Source: Citrobacter rodentium NBRC 105723 = DSM 16636
Lineage (GTDB): Bacteria; Pseudomonadota; Gammaproteobacteria; Enterobacterales; Enterobacteriaceae
Length of the DNA stretch: 64,000 nt
Direction: 5' to 3'
Assembly (NCBI RefSeq): GCF_021278985.1
Contig: NZ_CP082833.1
Coordinates: 1,612,001 to 1,676,000 of the forward strand
The translations under genes were made by a program, and so were the position numbers. The notes below the pieces were generated by a model. It searched no databases. It had not been told where the DNA came from and worked only from the letters and a program-made list of their open reading frames with translations. This document shows, one piece after another, positions 8,851 to 21,445 of this stretch; position 1 is the first letter of the stretch; the number at the start of each line of letters is the position of its first letter.

Positions 8851-9646
8851 TCCCCGTCCCACCGTGCTGGTCTTTGACTCCGGCGTCGGTGGGTTGTCGG
8901 TGTACGATGAGATTCGGCAACTCCTGCCGGATCTCCACTATATATACGCTTTTGATAACGTGGCTTTTCCTTACGGGGAGAAGAGCGAAGAGTTTATCGT
9001 CGAGCGCGTTGTCGAGATAGTCACCGCAGTACAGCAGCGCAGTCCTCTTTCTCTAGCGGTGATTGCCTGTAATACCGCCAGCACCGTCTCGCTTCCCGCC
9101 CTGCGTGAAAAGTTTGCTTTCCCGGTAGTTGGCGTTGTCCCGGCCATTAAGCCAGCGGCGCGCTTAACCGCCAATGGTATTGTAGGGCTGCTGGCGACGC
9201 GCGGTACGGTGAAACGGCCCTATACGCACGAACTGATTGCACGCTTTGCCAATGAATGTCAGATCGCGATGCTGGGTTCGGCTGAACTGGTTGAACTGGC
9301 CGAAGCGAAACTGCACGGTAAACCTGTACCGCTGGAGGAGCTACAGCGGATCCTGCGTCCGTGGCTGCGTATGTCAGAGCCTCCCGACACGGTAGTGCTC
9401 GGCTGTACGCACTTCCCATTATTAAAAGAAGAGCTATTGCACGTTCTGCCGGAAGGGACGCGACTGGTGGATTCCGGCGCGGCGATTGCGCGGCGCACGG
9501 CCTGGCTGCTGGAACACGAAGCGCCGGATGCGAAATCAACGGCGGCGAATATTGCTTACTGTATGGCGCTGACGCCGGAAACCGAGCAACTTTTACCCGT
9601 TTTGCAGCGCTACGGTTTTGAAACGCTCGAAAAACTGGCGGTTTAA
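8795..9646 (+). CDS. murI: Glutamate racemase
   Basis: Cytosolic racemase that supplies D-glutamate for peptidoglycan; the E. coli enzyme is activated by UDP-MurNAc-Ala. The 283-residue protein starts MATKLQDGNTPCLAA like the E. coli long form. The two catalytic cysteines are visible in ACNTAS and LGCTHFPLL. The first 56 bp lie inside the btuB 3' end in another frame, a conserved overlap that links the two genes translationally. The rRNA operon promoters begin about 50 bp after its stop. Confidence 0.97.
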   Translation: MATKLQDGNTPCLAATPSDPRPTVLVFDSGVGGLSVYDEIRQLLPDLHYIYAFDNVAFPYGEKSEEFIVERVVEIVTAVQQRSPLSLAVIACNTASTVSLPALREKFAFPVVGVVPAIKPAARLTANGIVGLLATRGTVKRPYTHELIARFANECQIAMLGSAELVELAEAKLHGKPVPLEELQRILRPWLRMSEPPDTVVLGCTHFPLLKEELLHVLPEGTRLVDSGAAIARRTAWLLEHEAPDAKSTAANIAYCMALTPETEQLLPVLQRYGFETLEKLAV

Positions 9647-9674
9647 TGGCAATTTGAGTAAATATCAGGCACTC

Positions 9675-9735
9675 GGAAAATTATTTTAAATTTCCTCTTG
9701 TCAGCCCGGAATAACTCCCTATAATGCGCCACCAC
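9675..9735 (+). promoter_or_regulatory. First rRNA operon promoter P1 with UP element
   Basis: The -35 TTGTCA (9698-9703) and -10 TATAAT (9720-9725) are 16 bp apart. They are preceded by an A/T-rich UP-like stretch (9678-9693) and followed by the GC-rich discriminator GCGCCACC. The suboptimal spacing and GC discriminator are the hallmarks of stringently controlled rrn P1 promoters. Confidence 0.92.
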
Positions 9736-9817
9736 TGACACGGAACAACGGCATACAGGCCGCCGGGTCAGCGGGGTTCTGAGAGGAACTTCACGGAGAA
9801 AAGCAAAAAATAAATGC

Positions 9818-9850
9818 TTGACTCTGAGGCGGGAAAGCGTATTATGCACA
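9818..9850 (+). promoter_or_regulatory. First rRNA operon promoter P2
   Basis: TTGACT (9818-9823) and TATTAT (9840-9845) with 16 bp spacing, about 120 bp downstream of P1, is the standard rrn tandem layout. Confidence 0.9.
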
Positions 9851-10024
9851 CCCCGCGCCGCTGAGAAAAAGCGAAGCGGCACTGCTCTTTAACAATTTAT
9901 CAGACAATCTGTGTGGGCACTCAAAGTGACATGGATTCTTGATGTCTTCGGACAATAAATGAATACCAAGTCTCTGAGTGAACACGTAATTCATTACGAA
10001 GTTTAATTCACGAGCATCAAACTT
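9851..10024 (+). promoter_or_regulatory. rRNA leader with boxA and 16S processing stem
   Basis: The boxA antitermination sequence TGCTCTTTAACA is at 9883-9894. The 18-nt arm ATCAGACAATCTGTGTGG (9899-9916) is perfectly complementary to 11593-11610 beyond the 16S gene, forming the RNase III processing stem of pre-16S. Confidence 0.9.
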
Positions 10025-11566
<1,542 letters not shown>

Positions 11567-11636
11567 CCTTAAAGAACCTGCCTTTGTAGTGTCCACACAG
11601 ATTGTCTGATGAAAAACGAGCAGTAAAAACCTCTAC

Positions 11637-11713
<77 letters not shown>

Positions 11714-11796
11714 AATTTTTGCTGATGCTGCGTTGCGGCGACACTCACATACTTTAAGTATGCTTCGTGTCACCACGCCTTGCCTCAGCAAAAATT
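11714..11796. repeat. ERIC-like palindromic unit between tRNA-Ile and tRNA-Ala
   Basis: An 83-bp unit bounded by the perfect inverted ends AATTTTTGCTGA and TCAGCAAAAATT fills most of the spacer between the two tRNAs. Its core has CATACTTTAAGTATG and flanks GATGCTGCGTTGC / GCCTTGCCTCAGC. The inverted form of these modules appears in the 23S-5S spacer of the same operon (15123-15243) and resembles ERIC elements elsewhere in the window. E. coli has only a short spacer here. The transcript should fold into a long hairpin. Confidence 0.8.
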
Positions 11797-11825
11797 ACGG
11801 GTAATGAGGTTTAACCACACCGTAT

Positions 11826-11901
11826 GGGGCTATAGCTCAGCTGGGAGAGCGCCTGCTTTGCACGCAGGAGGTCTGCGGTTCGATCCCGCATAGCTCCACC
11901 A
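11826..11901 (+). tRNA. alaT: tRNA-Ala (TGC)
   Basis: A 76-nt cloverleaf: acceptor GGGGCTA/TAGCTCC, anticodon loop TTTGCAC with TGC, T-loop GGTTCGATCCC, encoded CCA. It is the second spacer tRNA of this operon. The gene symbol is by position and uncertain. Confidence 0.98.
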
Positions 11902-12075
11902 TTCTGTGGAATGTTTACGTTATAAAACTTCAGAGTGTACCTGAAAGGGTTCACTGCGAAGTTTTGCTCTTTTAAAAATCTGGATCAAGCTGAAAATTGA
12001 AACACAGAACAACGCAAGTTGTTCGTGAGTCTCTCAATTATCGCAATCATGAAGTGAAACATCTTCGGGTTGTGA

Positions 12076-15063
<2,988 letters not shown>

Positions 15064-15122
15064 ACAACGCCGAAGATGTTTTGGCGGTTGAGAGAAGATT
15101 TTCAGTTCTGATACAGATTAGC

Positions 15123-15243
15123 GGAAACGAAAGATTTTGCGCTGAGGCAAGGCGGCAAGCGAAGGAAAGGAAGGAGCATACTGAAGTATGTGACTGACTT
15201 TACGAGCGCAGGCAACGCAGCATCAGTGAAAAAGATTCGTTTC
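15123..15243. repeat. ERIC-like palindromic unit in the 23S-5S spacer
   Basis: About 120 bp with inverted ends GAAACGAAAGATTTT / AAAAGATTCGTTTC. Internal modules are GCTGAGGCAAGGCG, AGCATACTGAAGTATGTGACTG and GGCAACGCAGCATCAG, the last three shared (inverted) with the unit at 11714-11796. It enlarges this spacer to 192 nt; the spacer of the second operon is 93 nt and lacks it. Confidence 0.8.
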
Positions 15244-15255
15244 TGACACAGAATT

Positions 15256-15375
15256 TGCCTGGCGGCACTAGCGCGGTGGTCCCACCTGACCCCATGCCGA
15301 ACTCAGAAGTGAAACGCCGTAGCGCCGATGGTAGTGTGGGGTCTCCCCATGCGAGAGTAGGGAACTGCCAGGCAT
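15256..15375 (+). rRNA. rrfB: 5S ribosomal RNA, first copy
   Basis: 120 nt from TGCCTGGCGG to CTGCCAGGCAT with the conserved GTAGCGCCGATGGTAGTGTG core. It differs from the second copy at a few positions, such as CACTAG instead of CCGTAG near the start. Confidence 0.98.
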
Positions 15376-15386
15376 CAATCAAGGTG

Positions 15387-15417
15387 AAAAGCCCATCCTG
15401 ACGGATGGGCTTTTTGC
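15387..15417 (+). terminator. rRNA operon terminator T1, first copy
   Basis: The stem GCCCATC-CTGAC-GGATGGGC followed by TTTTT directly after 5S matches the rrn T1 terminator. Confidence 0.95.
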
Positions 15418-15419
15418 GT

Positions 15420-15640
15420 TTTTGCCGCAGGCCTGACAGGCGCAGCGTCATCAGGCACTCCACGTCATGACGCCGGATGGCGGCTTCGCCTTATCCGGCC
15501 TACAGAGTCCGGCCTGCGATGCACCACATTCAACAACGGACCGTGTTGCAGGCCTGACAGGCGCAGCGCCATCAGGCACGTCCACGTCATGATGCCGGAT
15601 GGCGGCTCCGCCTTATCCGGCCTACGGTAAGATCATCCAT
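15420..15640. repeat. REP/BIME cluster downstream of first rRNA operon
   Basis: At least four REP-type palindromes alternate between the gcctgacaggcgcagcg-catcaggca type and the gccggatggcgg-ttcgccttatccggcctac type, separated by linkers such as gatgcaccacattcaacaac. Nearly the same cluster follows the second rRNA operon (56458-56655). The rest of the stretch to murB holds only the murB promoter area. Confidence 0.88.
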
Positions 15641-15711
15641 CCCGCCATAAAACAAGCCATCCTGTTGCATATGCGGTAAACTAGCGACGATTTTGCATCA
15701 GGAAAGCCTCT

Positions 15712-16740
15712 ATGAATCACTCCCTTAAGCCCTGGAATACTTTTGGCATCGAACAGTCTGCAAATGAGATTGTTTGCGTCGAAAATGAACAACAGCTACT
15801 TGAAGCTTGGCAATCAGCCAATGCGTTACATCAACCGGTACTGATACTGGGCGAAGGGAGTAACGTCCTGTTTCTTGATACGTTCAGCGGTACGGTAATC
15901 ATCAACCGTATCAAAGGAATAAACGTTACAGAACGGCCTGACGCGTGGTATTTGCATGTCGGTGCGGGCGAGAACTGGCATCATCTGGTGCAACATACGT
16001 TACAGCTGGGTATGCCAGGACTGGAAAACCTGGCGCTGATTCCTGGCTGCGTCGGTTCCTCTCCCATTCAGAACATAGGCGCATACGGCGTAGAGTTACA
16101 GCGCGTCTGCGACTACGTTGACTGTGTTGAACTGGCAACCGGCAAACAACATCGTATCAGCGCAGCGGAATGCCGTTTTGGCTATCGCGACAGTATTTTT
16201 AAGCATGAATATCAGGATCGCTTTGCGATTGTCGCCGTCGGCCTGCGTCTGGCGAAGCAATGGCAGCCTGTACTGACTTATGGCGATCTTACGCGTCTGG
16301 ATCCCACAACGGTAACGCCTCAGCAGGTGTTTGATTCTGTCTGTCATATGCGAACAACAAAATTGCCAGACCCGAAGGTGAACGGCAATGCAGGCAGCTT
16401 TTTCAAAAATCCCGTTGTGTTGGCTGAGGTAGCGCAGTCGCTGCTGTCTCAATTCCCCGACGCGCCGCATTATCCCCAGCCGGATGGCACAGTGAAGCTG
16501 GCAGCTGGCTGGCTTATCGATCGGTGCCAGCTGAAAGGGACGACAGTTGGTGGCGCAGCGGTACACCGCCAGCAGGCCCTGGTGCTGATTAACGCGGATA
16601 ACGCCACCAGTGAAGATGTCGTGCAGCTTGCGCATCTTGTGCGTACTAAAGTGGGTGAAAAATTTAACGTCTGGCTGGAGCCAGAAGTGCGTTTTATCGG
16701 GCAGACGGGGGAAGTCAGTGCCTTGGAGATCATTGCATGA
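15712..16740 (+). CDS. murB: UDP-N-acetylenolpyruvoylglucosamine reductase
   Basis: FAD-dependent reductase that converts UDP-GlcNAc-enolpyruvate to UDP-MurNAc in peptidoglycan synthesis. The 342 residues equal the E. coli length. The FAD-binding segment contains ILGEGSNVLF and LIPGCVGSSPIQNIGAYG, and the substrate loop contains NGNAGSFFKNP with the catalytic serine. The last four bases ATGA overlap the birA start, so the two are a coupled operon. Confidence 0.97.
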   Translation: MNHSLKPWNTFGIEQSANEIVCVENEQQLLEAWQSANALHQPVLILGEGSNVLFLDTFSGTVIINRIKGINVTERPDAWYLHVGAGENWHHLVQHTLQLGMPGLENLALIPGCVGSSPIQNIGAYGVELQRVCDYVDCVELATGKQHRISAAECRFGYRDSIFKHEYQDRFAIVAVGLRLAKQWQPVLTYGDLTRLDPTTVTPQQVFDSVCHMRTTKLPDPKVNGNAGSFFKNPVVLAEVAQSLLSQFPDAPHYPQPDGTVKLAAGWLIDRCQLKGTTVGGAAVHRQQALVLINADNATSEDVVQLAHLVRTKVGEKFNVWLEPEVRFIGQTGEVSALEIIA

Positions 16741-17699
16741 AAGATAATACCGTCCCCATGACGCTAATCTCCTTGCTGGCTGACGGCGAGTTCCACTCAG
16801 GCGAACAGTTAGGTGAAACGCTGGGGATGAGCCGGGCAGCAATCAATAAGCATATCCAGACCCTGCGCGACTGGGGCGTGGATGTCTTTACCGTTCCTGG
16901 TAAAGGCTACAGCCTGCCGGAACCGATCCAGCTACTGGATAAAGAGCGCATCCACAGCCTGCTGGATCGCGGTACGGTCGCCGTGCTGCCGGTGATCGAT
17001 TCGACTAATCAGTATCTGCTGGACCGACTCGGCCAGCTGCAATCAGGCGATGCCTGTGTGGCTGAATATCAGCAGGCCGGACGCGGTCGCCGTGGCCGTA
17101 AATGGTTCTCGCCCTTTGGCGCTAACTTATATCTTTCGATGTACTGGCGACTTGAGCAGGGGCCGGCTGCCGCTATTGGCTTAAGCCTGGTGATTGGTAT
17201 CGTGATGGCTGAAGTATTGCGCGACCTCGGCGCGGATAAAGTCCGGGTGAAATGGCCGAACGATCTTTACCTTTTGGATCGCAAACTGGCGGGCATTCTG
17301 GTTGAACTCACCGGTAAAACCGGCGACGCCGCGCAAATCGTCATCGGCGCGGGGATTAATATGGCGATGCGTCGCGTCGAAGAAGGCATTGTCAATCAGG
17401 GGTGGATCACTCTGCAGGAAGCCGGGATCGTGCTGGATCGCAACACGCTGGCGGCGAGGCTGATTGGTGAGTTGCGTAGCGCGCTGGAACTGTTTGAACA
17501 GGAAGGCCTGGCTCCCTATCTTTCGCGCTGGGAAAAACTGGATAACTTTATTAATCGTCAGGTCAAACTCATTATTGGCGAAAAAGAAATATACGGTATT
17601 TCACGCGGGATCGATACACAGGGCGCATTACTTCTCGAACAGGATGGGGTAATTAAATCCTGGGTCGGCGGCGAAATATCGCTGCGTAGCGCGGAATAA
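16737..17699 (+). CDS. birA: Biotin-protein ligase and biotin operon repressor
   Basis: Bifunctional protein: it activates biotin to biotinyl-AMP, transfers it to AccB, and with biotinyl-AMP represses bioABFCD. The 320 residues are one fewer than in E. coli. The N-terminal winged helix-turn-helix covers residues 1-60 (LGETLGMSRAAINKHIQTL). The adenylate-binding loop GRGRRGRKW is near residues 115-123, followed by KWPNDLYL. It overlaps murB by 4 bp. The C-terminus lacks the final Lys of the E. coli protein. Confidence 0.97.
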   Translation: MKDNTVPMTLISLLADGEFHSGEQLGETLGMSRAAINKHIQTLRDWGVDVFTVPGKGYSLPEPIQLLDKERIHSLLDRGTVAVLPVIDSTNQYLLDRLGQLQSGDACVAEYQQAGRGRRGRKWFSPFGANLYLSMYWRLEQGPAAAIGLSLVIGIVMAEVLRDLGADKVRVKWPNDLYLLDRKLAGILVELTGKTGDAAQIVIGAGINMAMRRVEEGIVNQGWITLQEAGIVLDRNTLAARLIGELRSALELFEQEGLAPYLSRWEKLDNFINRQVKLIIGEKEIYGISRGIDTQGALLLEQDGVIKSWVGGEISLRSAE

Positions 17700-17731
17700 A
17701 ATAAGGGAGCGATTGCTCCCTTTATTATTAT
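17699..17731. terminator. Bidirectional terminator between birA and coaA
   Basis: The stem AAGGGAGC-GATT-GCTCCCTT is flanked by A-rich and T-rich tracts on either side, ending the convergent birA and coaA transcripts within about 28 bp. Confidence 0.88.
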
Positions 17732-18678
17732 TTGCGCAGGCGGACCTGTTCAACGGCATGATTCGCGCTCTTGGTCATTATCAGACTTGCGCGCTCCCGC
17801 GTTGGCAGAATGTTTTGTTTTAAATTCAGCCAGTTAATTTCTTTCCACAGCGCCGTTGCGGTGGCAATGGCTTCATCTTTTGACAGCTTTGCATAATTAT
17901 GGAAATAAGAGTCAGGGTCGGTAAACGCCCCTTCGCGGAATTTCAGAAAACGGTTGATATACCATGTCTGCAGTAAATCTTCCGGCGCATCAACATAAAT
18001 AGAAAAATCGACGAAGTCGGAAACAAATACATGATGCGGATCGTGAGGATAATCCATTCCGCTTTGCAGAACGTTAAGGCCCTCAAGGATAAGTATATCC
18101 GGCTGCGCCACCGTTTTATCCCCGTCAGGAATAACATCATAGATCAGATGGGAATAGACCGGCGCTGTCACATTCGGTACGCCTGATTTCAGGTCAGAAA
18201 CAAACTTAACCAGGCGATGCATATCATAGGATTCAGGAAAGCCCTTCTTCTTCATCAGACCACGATCTTTTAACACCTGGTTGGGATGAAGAAAACCATC
18301 GGTTGTAATCAGCTCAACGCGACGATGCTCCGGCCAGCGGCTTAGTAAAGCCTGCAATACACGGGCCGTCGTGCTTTTACCTACCGCTACGCTGCCGGCA
18401 ATACTGATAATATACGGGATGCGCTCGCCATTGGTGCCTAAAAACTGTTCGAGAACCGCCTGACGACGCAGATTAGAGCTGATATAGAAGTTAAGCAAAC
18501 GCGACAGCGGCAAATAGATCTCCGCCACTTCTTCCAGCGACAGATCTTCATTAATACCTTTTAACCGGGCGATCTCATCTTCGGTAAGCGTCATCGGCAC
18601 GGAATCACGAAGCGCAGCCCACTGGTTGCGGTCAAACTGGAGGTAAGGCGTCATTAACGTTTGCTCTTTTATACTCAT
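17728..18678 (-). CDS. coaA: Pantothenate kinase type I
   Basis: Phosphorylates pantothenate, the controlling step of coenzyme A synthesis; feedback inhibited by CoA in E. coli. The start ATG at 18678 (MSIKEQTLMTPYLQF) gives the 316 residues of the E. coli main form. The open frame extends 25 residues further upstream to 18753. The P-loop GSVAVGKST is near residues 95-103, and ITTDGFLHPNQVL follows. It converges on birA. Confidence 0.96.
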   Translation of the reverse strand: MSIKEQTLMTPYLQFDRNQWAALRDSVPMTLTEDEIARLKGINEDLSLEEVAEIYLPLSRLLNFYISSNLRRQAVLEQFLGTNGERIPYIISIAGSVAVGKSTTARVLQALLSRWPEHRRVELITTDGFLHPNQVLKDRGLMKKKGFPESYDMHRLVKFVSDLKSGVPNVTAPVYSHLIYDVIPDGDKTVAQPDILILEGLNVLQSGMDYPHDPHHVFVSDFVDFSIYVDAPEDLLQTWYINRFLKFREGAFTDPDSYFHNYAKLSKDEAIATATALWKEINWLNLKQNILPTRERASLIMTKSANHAVEQVRLRK

Positions 18679-19038
18679 AAGCATGTTTCTGGCTGTCATC
18701 ACACCATCGGGACTGTGATAAAAAAGCGCGTCAATCCCGGCCTGCAATGGCACGTCACATTTCAGTTAATTTGGACAATGGGCAGGAGGGTAACACCATG
18801 TGGGAAGGAATAATAAGAAAAAATCTCTTCCAGGCGTCATTCCCTGAAAGGCATTGTGACGGATATTCCAGATGTGAAGCGGACATGTTGGATCTGCGGA
18901 AGGCCGCAACGGACAGAACGGGGAATAACAGGCTACCGGCCGGTGCCGAAATTTTATGCTAATCTGACTGAAAATACATCATTTATTAACCGTATAGCAC
19001 AAAATGTGAGCGATAGAACATTTTATGCAATTTTTTAG
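18679..19038. other. Long intergenic stretch between coaA and the tRNA cluster
   Basis: About 360 bp without a confident gene. It should hold the coaA promoter (minus strand). Two small plus-strand frames exist (18747-18962 and 18856-19038). The second encodes a 60-residue peptide with one CWICGRPQ motif and no evident ribosome-binding site, and I do not accept either as a gene. Confidence 0.5.
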
Positions 19039-19075
19039 TTGCATGAGCTCGCCGCTCTCCATAGAATGCGCGCTA
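19039..19075 (+). promoter_or_regulatory. Promoter of the tRNA-tufB operon
   Basis: TTGCAT (19039-19044) and TAGAAT (19062-19067) are 17 bp apart and followed by the GC-rich discriminator GCGCGC, as expected for a stringently controlled stable-RNA promoter. The first tRNA starts 15 bp after the -10. Confidence 0.82.
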
Positions 19076-19081
19076 CTTGAT

Positions 19082-19157
<76 letters not shown>

Positions 19158-19165
19158 TCAAGTCC

Positions 19166-19250
<85 letters not shown>

Positions 19251-19305
19251 CTTTCTGGCAGCGATAAGCTGTCTGAGCTGGTTAATAAAATAACCGGCTC
19301 GAATG

Positions 19306-19330
19306 AGAAAAGAGACCTGTCTCTTTTTTT
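19306..19330 (+). terminator. Terminator-like hairpin inside the tRNA operon
   Basis: AAAGAGA-CCTG-TCTCTTT followed by a T run forms a 7-bp stem in the 115-nt spacer between tRNA-Tyr and tRNA-Gly. It looks like an intrinsic terminator but is A/U-rich and weak, so it may act as a partial attenuator or a processing signal. Confidence 0.55.
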
Positions 19331-19365
19331 GTTACAGAAAGAACTGGGTAGCCGAGTTTCAGGAT

Positions 19366-19440
<75 letters not shown>

Positions 19441-19445
19441 GACGT

Positions 19446-19521
19446 GCTGATATGGCTCAGTTGGTAGAGCGCACCCTTGGTAAGGGTGAGGTCCCCAGTT
19501 CGACTCTGGGTATCAGCACCA
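19446..19521 (+). tRNA. thrT: tRNA-Thr (GGT)
   Basis: A 76-nt cloverleaf: acceptor GCTGATA/TATCAGC, anticodon loop TTGGTAA (GGT), T-loop AGTTCGACTCT, encoded CCA. Only 5 nt after tRNA-Gly and about 115 nt before tufB, consistent with one transcript. Confidence 0.98.
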
Positions 19522-19636
19522 CTTCACTTCTCCTTCCCTGTTTTCTCTGTAACGACTCAATGATTCAACATTCAGGCATATCGCCTGGTTGATGTGGTGA
19601 TATCACCGATTTATCCGTGTCTTAGAGGGACAATCG

Positions 19637-20821
19637 ATGTCTAAAGAAAAGTTTGAACGTACAAAACCGCACGTTAACGTCGGTACTATCGGCCACGTTG
19701 ACCATGGTAAAACAACGCTGACCGCTGCAATCACTACCGTACTGGCTAAAACCTACGGCGGTGCTGCTCGCGCATTCGACCAGATCGATAACGCGCCGGA
19801 AGAAAAAGCGCGTGGTATCACCATCAACACCTCTCACGTTGAATACGATACCCCGACCCGTCACTACGCACACGTAGACTGCCCGGGCCACGCCGACTAT
19901 GTTAAAAACATGATCACCGGTGCTGCTCAGATGGACGGCGCGATCCTGGTAGTTGCCGCGACTGACGGCCCGATGCCGCAGACCCGTGAGCACATCCTGC
20001 TGGGTCGTCAGGTAGGTGTTCCGTACATCATCGTGTTCCTGAACAAGTGCGACATGGTTGATGACGAAGAGCTGCTGGAACTGGTTGAGATGGAAGTGCG
20101 TGAGCTGCTGTCTCAGTACGACTTCCCGGGCGACGACACGCCGATCGTTCGTGGTTCTGCCCTGAAAGCGCTGGAAGGCGAAGCAGAGTGGGAAGAGAAA
20201 ATCATCGAACTGGCAGGCTTCCTGGATTCCTACATCCCTGAGCCAGAGCGTGCGATTGACAAGCCGTTCCTGCTGCCGATCGAAGACGTATTCTCCATCT
20301 CCGGTCGTGGTACCGTTGTTACCGGTCGTGTAGAGCGCGGTATCATCAAAGTGGGCGAAGAAGTTGAAATCGTTGGTATCAAAGAGACTGCGAAGTCTAC
20401 CTGTACCGGCGTTGAAATGTTCCGCAAACTGCTGGACGAAGGCCGTGCGGGTGAGAACGTAGGCGTTCTGCTGCGTGGTATCAAACGTGAAGAAATCGAA
20501 CGTGGTCAGGTACTGGCTAAGCCGGGCACCATCAAGCCGCACACCAAGTTCGAATCTGAAGTTTATATCCTGTCCAAAGACGAAGGCGGCCGTCACACTC
20601 CGTTCTTCAAAGGCTACCGTCCGCAGTTCTACTTCCGTACAACTGACGTGACTGGCACCATCGAACTGCCGGAAGGCGTGGAAATGGTAATGCCGGGCGA
20701 CAACATCAAAATGGTTGTTACCCTGATCCACCCGATCGCGATGGACGACGGTCTGCGTTTCGCAATCCGTGAAGGCGGCCGTACCGTTGGCGCGGGCGTG
20801 GTTGCTAAAGTTCTCGGCTAA
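19637..20821 (+). CDS. tufB: Elongation factor Tu
   Basis: GTPase that delivers aminoacyl-tRNA to the ribosome. The 394 residues are standard. The P-loop is GHVDHGKT (residues 19-26), the switch region contains DCPGHADYV, and the guanine motif is NKCD. Domains 2 and 3 follow, with RGTVVTGRVERG. Codon choice is highly biased, as expected. It lies behind the four-tRNA cluster, so this is the tufB rather than the str-operon tufA copy. Confidence 0.98.
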   Translation: MSKEKFERTKPHVNVGTIGHVDHGKTTLTAAITTVLAKTYGGAARAFDQIDNAPEEKARGITINTSHVEYDTPTRHYAHVDCPGHADYVKNMITGAAQMDGAILVVAATDGPMPQTREHILLGRQVGVPYIIVFLNKCDMVDDEELLELVEMEVRELLSQYDFPGDDTPIVRGSALKALEGEAEWEEKIIELAGFLDSYIPEPERAIDKPFLLPIEDVFSISGRGTVVTGRVERGIIKVGEEVEIVGIKETAKSTCTGVEMFRKLLDEGRAGENVGVLLRGIKREEIERGQVLAKPGTIKPHTKFESEVYILSKDEGGRHTPFFKGYRPQFYFRTTDVTGTIELPEGVEMVMPGDNIKMVVTLIHPIAMDDGLRFAIREGGRTVGAGVVAKVLG

Positions 20822-20845
20822 TCGCTGATAACATTTGACGCAATG

Positions 20846-20880
20846 CGCAATAAAAGGGCATCATTTGATGCCCTTTTTGT
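20846..20880 (+). terminator. tufB terminator
   Basis: AAAAGGGCATC-ATTT-GATGCCCTTTTTG: an 8-9 bp GC-containing stem followed by a T run, 25 bp after the tufB stop. The remaining 180 bp to secE holds its promoter region. Confidence 0.92.
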
Positions 20881-21060
20881 ACGCTTTCGAACCAGAACCT
20901 GGCTCATCAGTGATTTTATTTGTCATAATCATTGCTGAGACAGGCTCTGTAGAGGGCGTTGAATCCGAAGCGCTGACACGCATTTCGGCACAAGGTTGAC
21001 TGGTTAGCCTCGCATTCGCGGGGTGAAATTATTTGTAGAATTCTTCTGACAGGTTGGTTT

Positions 21061-21444
21061 ATGAGTGCGAATACCGAAGCTCAAGGAAGCGGGCGCGGCC
21101 TGGAAGCGATAAAGTGGATCGTTGTCGTGGCGTTGCTGCTCGTGGCAATTGTCGGCAATTATCTTTATCGTGACATGATGCTGCCGCTGCGTGCGCTGGC
21201 CGTAGTAATTCTGATTGCTGCAGCGGGTGGTGTCGCGCTGTTGACGACGAAAGGGAAGGCAACCGTTGCTTTTGCCCGCGAAGCGCGTACAGAAGTACGT
21301 AAGGTCATTTGGCCGACTCGCCAGGAAACGTTGCACACCACGCTGATTGTGGCTGCGGTTACCGCAGTAATGTCACTAATCCTGTGGGGACTGGATGGTA
21401 TTCTGGTTCGCCTGGTTTCCTTTATCACTGGCCTGAGGTTCTGA
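21061..21444 (+). CDS. secE: Preprotein translocase subunit SecE
   Basis: Essential inner-membrane subunit of the SecYEG channel that clamps SecY. The 127 residues match the E. coli form with three membrane segments: IVVVALLLVAIVGNYLY, then LRALAVVILIAAAGGVALL, then the conserved C-terminal LIVAAVTAVMSLILWGLD. The amphipathic motif EVRKVIWPTRQET precedes the last helix. Its stop lies 1 bp before the nusG start, so the two form an operon. Confidence 0.97.
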   Translation: MSANTEAQGSGRGLEAIKWIVVVALLLVAIVGNYLYRDMMLPLRALAVVILIAAAGGVALLTTKGKATVAFAREARTEVRKVIWPTRQETLHTTLIVAAVTAVMSLILWGLDGILVRLVSFITGLRF

Positions 21445-21445
21445 G

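Noticed and set aside
18856..19038. A 60-residue frame with a CWICGRPQ motif before the tRNA cluster
   Set aside because: Only one CxxC pair, no clear ribosome-binding site, and it overlaps the tRNA promoter region. It could be a decayed gene remnant, but I cannot support it.
19622..20731. A 369-codon frame antisense to tufB
   Set aside because: Same codon-bias artefact; tufB is certain on the plus strand.
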